A stretch of DNA of 28,830 nucleotides from Pseudomonadota bacterium. Its GTDB lineage: Bacteria > Pseudomonadota > Gammaproteobacteria > Xanthomonadales > Xanthomonadaceae. A model generated the notes under the pieces. That model worked only from the letters and a program-made list of their open reading frames with translations. It searched no databases and was not told where the DNA came from. Below are positions 24,448-28,830 of the stretch, piece by piece. Position 1 is the stretch's first letter; the number at the start of each line of letters is the position of its first letter. The stretch is taken from positions 1 through 28,830 of the forward strand of contig JAEWFH010000066.1 in NCBI GenBank assembly GCA_023388955.1. Direction: 5' to 3'. Both the position numbers and the translations under genes were made by a program.

Positions 24448-24454
24448 AATACAC
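24433..24454. promoter_or_regulatory. YtrA-like operator copy 1 (autoregulatory site)
   Basis: Inverted repeat GTGTATT (24433-24439) and AATACAC (24448-24454) with an 8-bp spacer, directly before the regulator ATG at 24455. A 20/22 match lies at 14425-14446 in front of the hydrolase-natAB operon. GntR-family regulators typically bind such palindromes and often repress their own operon. Confidence 0.85.
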
Positions 24455-24847
24455 ATGGACGCAAGCATGCTGCACATCCAGCCCGGTGCGCCGGAGCCGA
24501 TCTACCGGCAGATCATGGAACAGGTGCGACGCCTGGTGGCGGGCGGGCAACTCGAACCCGATGACGAGATGCCCTCGGTGCGCGAAGTCGCGGCGGCGCA
24601 TGCCATCAACCCGATGACGGTTTCCAAGGCGTACAGCCAACTGGAAGTGGAGGGGGTGCTGGTGCGCCGGCGCGGCAAGGGGATGTCGGTGGCGTCACGC
24701 CCGGGAGTCGACGCCTCCGAGCGCTGGGAGCTGATCGAGCCGTCGCTGGCCGCCGTCGCGCGCCAGGCCGGCGAACTGGAACTCGCCTCCGCCGAGGTAC
24801 TGGAACGGCTGCGGCGGATGATGGACGCGCAAGGGGAGGAAGGATGA
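24455..24847 (+). CDS. GntR-family transcriptional regulator, YtrA subfamily
   Basis: A 130-residue DNA-binding repressor candidate. The winged-helix GntR domain (about 14-75) reads PIYRQIMEQVRRLVAGGQLEPDDEMPSVREVAAAHAINPMTVSKAYSQLEVEGVLVRRRGKGMSV. It is followed by a short helical tail of about 50 residues instead of a large effector domain, which defines the YtrA subfamily. In Bacillus, YtrA controls an ABC transporter operon that responds to cell-wall antibiotics. The start is the ATG at 24455, immediately after the operator; a second ATG at 24467 is possible. Neither has a ribosome site, so the mRNA may be leaderless. The stop overlaps the ATPase gene by four bases (ATGA). Confidence 0.88.
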   Translation: MDASMLHIQPGAPEPIYRQIMEQVRRLVAGGQLEPDDEMPSVREVAAAHAINPMTVSKAYSQLEVEGVLVRRRGKGMSVASRPGVDASERWELIEPSLAAVARQAGELELASAEVLERLRRMMDAQGEEG

Positions 24848-25785
24848 ACGCAATCAGTACACAGGCACACGCAGCCGCGCCGGCCGTGCCGGTGGCGGCG
24901 GGCCCGGTCGATGCCAGTGCTCCGCTGCTGGCGCGCGACCTGTTCAAGCACCACGGCCCGATCCCGGCACTCGCCGGCGCCAGCCTCCGGTTGGAGCCGG
25001 GTGCGGTATTGGGCCTGATCGGTCGCAACGGAGCCGGCAAGTCGACCCTGATCCGCGCGATGCTTGGGCTGCTGGAGGTGGACTCGGGCCAGGCACTTGT
25101 CTGGGGACGGCCGGCGCTGGCCATGGACGATGCCGCCAAGCAGCGCCTGGGCTACGTCCCCCAGCAACCGGAGGCGCTGTCCTGGCTCAAGGTCGGCGAC
25201 ATGCTGGAGTTCGTTGGCCGCTTCTATCCGCGCTGGGACGCGGGCTTCGTGCACAGCACGCTGCAGCGCTGGGAACTGCCGCCCAACCAGCTGCTTGCCA
25301 GACTTTCGCCGGGCGAGCGCCAGCGGGTCGCGATCATCCGTGCGCTGGCCAGCCAGCCCGAATTGCTGGTGTTGGACGAGCCGGTCGCGGCGCTGGACCC
25401 GGTGGCCCGCCGCGAACTGCTGCGCGAGATCGCCATTCGCGCCGGGGAGTTCGGCACCACGGTGCTGTTCTCGACCCACATCGTGTCCGACCTGGAGCGG
25501 GTGGCTTCGCACGTGGCCTTCATGCACAAGGGGCGGATGCTGCTGCAGGGCGAGCTGGACAGTCTCAAGGAGCGCCATGTACGCCTGCACGTGCCGGCCA
25601 GCGCTACCGACCAGCTGGTGGGCCGGGTGCCGGGAGAGGTGGCGCGCCGCCCCAATCCCTATGGCGGCCTGAGCGTGGTGCTGGTCCGCGAAGACGACGG
25701 CCCGTGGCCGCCGCTGGTGCACGCGCCGGGCGTACGCCGCGAAGTGTTGTCGCTGGAGGATCTGTTCGTGGAGGTGGCCGGATGA
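24844..25785 (+). CDS. ABC transporter ATPase of the YtrA operon
   Basis: A 313-residue ATPase with a GGAGGAAGG ribosome site just before its ATG. An Ala/Pro-rich extension of about 25 residues precedes the domain. Walker A is GRNGAGKST (60-68), Q-loop VPQQPEALSW, signature LSPGERQRVAIIRAL (Pro-Gly-Glu in place of Gly-Gly-Gln, from residue 154), Walker B LLVLDEPVAALDP and H-loop FSTHIVSD. The last 80 residues form a C-terminal extension. It resembles YtrB-type ATPases encoded next to YtrA regulators. Four-base overlaps tie it to the regulator upstream and the permease downstream, so the three are certainly one operon. Confidence 0.88.
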   Translation: MNAISTQAHAAAPAVPVAAGPVDASAPLLARDLFKHHGPIPALAGASLRLEPGAVLGLIGRNGAGKSTLIRAMLGLLEVDSGQALVWGRPALAMDDAAKQRLGYVPQQPEALSWLKVGDMLEFVGRFYPRWDAGFVHSTLQRWELPPNQLLARLSPGERQRVAIIRALASQPELLVLDEPVAALDPVARRELLREIAIRAGEFGTTVLFSTHIVSDLERVASHVAFMHKGRMLLQGELDSLKERHVRLHVPASATDQLVGRVPGEVARRPNPYGGLSVVLVREDDGPWPPLVHAPGVRREVLSLEDLFVEVAG

Positions 25786-27245
25786 ACGGCCACGCCGCGC
25801 GCACCCACGGGCCGCTGCGCCGGCTGGGCAATGCCGTCGACGTGCTGGTGCACGCGGATACCGCCAAGAACCGCTACCTGTCCGTCTTCTTCGCCGCCGC
25901 GCTGGGTGGCGGCGCGGTCCTGGTGCTGTGGCTGGGCGAGGACCCCAGGATGAGGGACCTCGGTCTGCTGCTTGCGGCAGCCGCGGTCGCCCTGGTGTCG
26001 GCGGTGTGGTTCTCCCGGTTGCTGCTGCTCCAGGTGGAGGCCCGGCAAAGCCGCCTGCCGGGCCTGGAAGCGGAGCTGGCGGGCGCGGGCGCGCTGGCGT
26101 TCGTACTGGGCGTGGTTGCGCCAACGCTGGTGCTGGCGGTCCTGGGCGTGCCGCAGGGGCGGGCGATCTGCGTGTTGTCGAGTGCGGCCTGCGCCGGCGT
26201 ATTGCTGATGCTGCTGCCGCGTATCTGGTACCTGGTGTTGTGTCTGGTGCCCGTGCTGCTGATGTCCCTTGGCACCTTGCTGGAGCTGGTGCTGCCCGAA
26301 GGGGCCGGGCTGGGGGCATGGCGCCCGTCCTTCGCCGACGCGGTGTGGATGCTTCCGGTACTGCTGGCGGTGACCGGCTGGCGCTGGCACCGGATCGTGA
26401 CCCGCGGGGTCGACCATGTGTCCCCGTGGTGGCAACCGGGGGTGCTGTCGGGCGCGAAGCCGGGTGCGGACTGGGGATGGTATTCCGGCGGCAAGCTCAC
26501 CGCGCAGATGCCCGATGTGTTCTGGCCCGCGGGCAAGACCGACGGTGCCGGTCCCGCAGACCCGGTCCGGAGCATGCGGGCCCTGCTGGGCACCCCGTTT
26601 GCGCCCCTGTCGCGCGCGCAGCTGGCGGTACAGGGCGGGCTGATGGCGCTGGTCTGCGGGTACGTGGCTGCGGCCGCACTGCTCGATGGCGGGGATCCGT
26701 CCATGCTTGCCGGCGCGGGGATCGGCGGTGCCGCCGTCATGGTGGTGATGTTCGGGCAGCGGCTGGAGGCGCTGTACTCCCGCCGCTCCACCGAGCTGGA
26801 CGAGCTGGCGCTGCTTCCCGGGCTGGGTGCTGCGGCGATGCAGCGCCGGTCCCTGCTGCGGGCGGTGTTGCTGCCCCCCGCCGTCGTGGCGGTGGTGCTA
26901 CTCGTCCTGCTGGCGGGGGTGACCATGCTGGCCGGGTTGTCAGCGGCGGTGGCAGGACTGCTGGCGCTGTCCGCGACGGGGGTCATCCTGGTAACTGTGC
27001 TGGCCTGCCTGCGCCCGATCGCGGGCCTGCCCATGAACGGATGGCGGCTGCTGCTGGTCGCCGGGCCGGTGGCCCTGCTGGCGCTCGTGGGCACCGTCTA
27101 CGCGACGGCCGTGCGCACCGAACCCGGCGCGGGGCTGCTGCTCACGGCGGGTGCGTGGATCACGGCGTTTGCAATCCTCGGGACCATGACCGCTTCCACG
27201 CTGCGTCGTTTCCGTCGCCGGCCGCACCCGTTTCTGTCCTATTGA
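25782..27245 (+). CDS. large polytopic permease of the YtrA operon
   Basis: A 487-residue integral membrane protein that does not show a motif I can name; its role as the permease is inferred from the overlapping ATPase gene. By hydrophobicity it has about ten to twelve helices in two groups. The first lies about residues 33-205 (including FFAAALGGGAVLVLWL, AGALAFVLGVVAPTLVLAVLG and YLVLCLVPVLLMSLGTLLELVL). The second is about 290-475 (including VAVVLLVLLAGVTMLAGLSAAVAGLLAL and LLLVAGPVALLALVGTVYATA). Between them is a roughly 85-residue soluble loop rich in Trp and Gly (DHVSPWWQPGVLSGAKPGADWGWYSGG). It ends in a basic cytoplasmic tail. The start is the ATG overlapping the ATPase stop. Confidence 0.8.
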   Translation: MNGHAARTHGPLRRLGNAVDVLVHADTAKNRYLSVFFAAALGGGAVLVLWLGEDPRMRDLGLLLAAAAVALVSAVWFSRLLLLQVEARQSRLPGLEAELAGAGALAFVLGVVAPTLVLAVLGVPQGRAICVLSSAACAGVLLMLLPRIWYLVLCLVPVLLMSLGTLLELVLPEGAGLGAWRPSFADAVWMLPVLLAVTGWRWHRIVTRGVDHVSPWWQPGVLSGAKPGADWGWYSGGKLTAQMPDVFWPAGKTDGAGPADPVRSMRALLGTPFAPLSRAQLAVQGGLMALVCGYVAAAALLDGGDPSMLAGAGIGGAAVMVVMFGQRLEALYSRRSTELDELALLPGLGAAAMQRRSLLRAVLLPPAVVAVVLLVLLAGVTMLAGLSAAVAGLLALSATGVILVTVLACLRPIAGLPMNGWRLLLVAGPVALLALVGTVYATAVRTEPGAGLLLTAGAWITAFAILGTMTASTLRRFRRRPHPFLSY

Positions 27246-27283
27246 GTTGGGGATACCGGGTCCCCGGCGCGTACCATCCGCGC

Positions 27284-28234
27284 ATGGGGATCCATCCGTC
27301 ATCCAGGCCCCGTGCCCTGGCCACCGGGCTGCTGGCAGGCCTGCTGTTGCTGGTGCCGGCCGTTGCCGGGGCCGGCGCGGAACCTGACACGGCGCCGCAG
27401 AACGGGGTGCCCGCGGCGGCGGGTGACTTCCGCTATGCCTACCTGGAGCCGCGCTCGCCGGACCTGCTGCCGGTGCACCAGCGCGTGCAGGCGCTGGACC
27501 TGTTGCGACGGGTGCCCGAACTGCGCTGGCTCGACGGCATGCTCGCCCTGCCCGAGCCGGTGACCTACGTGATTGCCGAGTGCGGCCAGGCCGATGCGTT
27601 CTACGATCCGCGCCGCGGGAGCGTGGTGCTGTGCTACGAGATGCTGCACGTGCTGTATGCACAGGGCGCGGACCGCGCGCGGATGCTGGGCATCGCCGGT
27701 CCCGACGCCACCGAGGCGGCCGAGGACTACGTCTGGGCCAACCTGCGCTTCATCGCCTCCCACGAGACCGGGCACGCGCTGATCGACCTGCTGGACCTGC
27801 CGGTGACCGGGCGCCAGGAGGATGCGGTCGACCAGTTCGCGACCACGCTGATGCAGTACATCGGCGAGGACGGCGAATCGCGGCAGCTGGCGGCCGACAG
27901 CCTGCGCATGGCCGCGCACTGGTTCCTCACCCGTGCCGACGAGGAAGTGGAAGGCCTGTCGCTGGACACCTACGCCGATACCCACTCGCTGGGCCTGCAG
28001 CGTTATTTCAACCTGCAGTGCCTGCTGTACGGCTCGGATCCGGAGCGCTTCGCCTCGATCGTCGCCGATGGCGACCTGCCCCAATCGCGTGCGGTTTACT
28101 GCCCGCAGGAGGCCAGGCGCGCCCAGGAGGCCTGGGTACGCCTGTTGATGCCGCACTTCAATCCGGCCCGGCCGGAGCTGCGCGAAGAAGCGGAGCGGTG
28201 GCTGCAACAGCGCCGCCACCGTCCCGTCCCCTGA
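27284..28234 (+). CDS. exported metallopeptidase-like protein (DUF4344 type)
   Basis: A 316-residue protein with a signal peptide (ATGLLAGLLLLVPAVAGAGA) and a zincin motif HETGH at 160-164 inside IASHETGHALIDLLDLPVTGRQEDAVDQFATTLM. The HExxH followed by LPVTGxxEDAVDQ is the pattern of the DUF4344 putative metallopeptidases; the Glu/Asp residues there may supply the third zinc ligand. Two Cys residues near 100 and 115 may form a disulfide in the periplasm. The substrate is unknown. It begins 38 bases after the permease, and a weak GGGGA/TCCCC hairpin lies in between, so it may be partly co-transcribed with the YtrA operon. A double hairpin follows its stop. Confidence 0.78.
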   Translation: MGIHPSSRPRALATGLLAGLLLLVPAVAGAGAEPDTAPQNGVPAAAGDFRYAYLEPRSPDLLPVHQRVQALDLLRRVPELRWLDGMLALPEPVTYVIAECGQADAFYDPRRGSVVLCYEMLHVLYAQGADRARMLGIAGPDATEAAEDYVWANLRFIASHETGHALIDLLDLPVTGRQEDAVDQFATTLMQYIGEDGESRQLAADSLRMAAHWFLTRADEEVEGLSLDTYADTHSLGLQRYFNLQCLLYGSDPERFASIVADGDLPQSRAVYCPQEARRAQEAWVRLLMPHFNPARPELREEAERWLQQRRHRPVP

Positions 28235-28257
28235 CCGTCGCGGCGCGACTCCCCGTC

Positions 28258-28313
28258 GTTCCCGCGGACGCGGGAACCCATGGACGTCCCAGGATGCCCG
28301 CGTGCGCGGGCAT
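28258..28313. repeat. REP-like double hairpin
   Basis: Two palindromes in tandem: GTTCCCGCG/CGCGGGAAC (28258-28277) and ATGCCCGCG/CGCGGGCAT (28294-28313), joined by 16 bp. This combination with flanking CGTC and GACG motifs is the familiar intergenic repeat of Xanthomonadaceae genomes. It lies between convergent genes and may act as a terminator or mRNA end stabiliser. Confidence 0.8.
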
Positions 28314-28330
28314 GACGATGGCCGTGGGCA

Positions 28331-28830
<500 letters not shown>

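Noticed and set aside
27246..27283. Terminator between the permease and the metallopeptidase-like gene
   Set aside because: GGGGA/TCCCC gives only a 5-bp stem with no T-run; too weak to call.

Overview
The window is chromosomal DNA from a high-GC gammaproteobacterium, most likely a member of the Xanthomonadaceae/Lysobacteraceae (Lysobacter, Luteimonas, Pseudoxanthomonas or a close relative). This rests on the gene order gyrB-recF-dnaN-dnaA | rpmH-rnpA-yidC-mnmE, the closeness of DnaA, GyrB and RecF to Xanthomonas proteins as I remember them, a monomeric-type isocitrate dehydrogenase, and a REP-like double hairpin of the kind common in this family. The assignment is by recognition, not by a search.

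Region 1 (1-9718) is the replication-origin neighbourhood. gyrB (cut by the left edge), recF, dnaN and dnaA run leftward; rpmH, rnpA, yidC and mnmE run rightward. The 233-bp dnaA-dnaN gap holds a perfect 17-bp inverted repeat carrying two DnaA-box-like nonamers, a third box-like site, a tandem 10-bp repeat and an AT-rich patch, so it is my candidate for oriC. Three parS-like palindromes (GTTCCACGTGGAAC core) lie within 1.2 kb in and beside recF, which suggests this is also the ParB loading and segregation centre. yidD, often found between rnpA and yidC, is missing; rnpA overlaps yidC directly.

Region 2 (9719-18345) is envelope-related. It holds a lipoprotein with a TonB C-terminal domain, a leftward operon of a lipoprotein serine hydrolase plus a NatA/NatB-type ABC exporter, a ferredoxin/flavodoxin reductase-like flavoprotein, and a divergent YadG/YadH-type ABC exporter coupled to an LprI/DUF1311-like secreted protein.

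Region 3 (18346-24368) holds tatD, hrpB, a small membrane protein, a soluble response-regulator/histidine-kinase fusion, and a methyltransferase-fold protein with a lipoprotein signal.

Region 4 (24369-28830) is a YtrA-type GntR regulator in a tight operon with an ABC ATPase and a large polytopic permease, then an exported HETGH metallopeptidase-like protein (DUF4344 type), a REP-like double hairpin, and the 3' part of icd.

The most interesting link is regulatory. A 22-bp inverted repeat (GTGTATT-N8-AATACAC) overlaps the promoter of the GntR operon. A copy matching it at 20 of 22 positions sits at the same distance from a TTGACA -35 box in front of the hydrolase-NatAB operon 10 kb away. The sequence therefore predicts a small regulon in which one YtrA-like repressor controls two ABC exporters and a surface hydrolase, perhaps an envelope-stress or antimicrobial-peptide response. 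No RNA genes, insertion sequences, CRISPR arrays or prophage were seen, and no gap between genes exceeds 300 bases.
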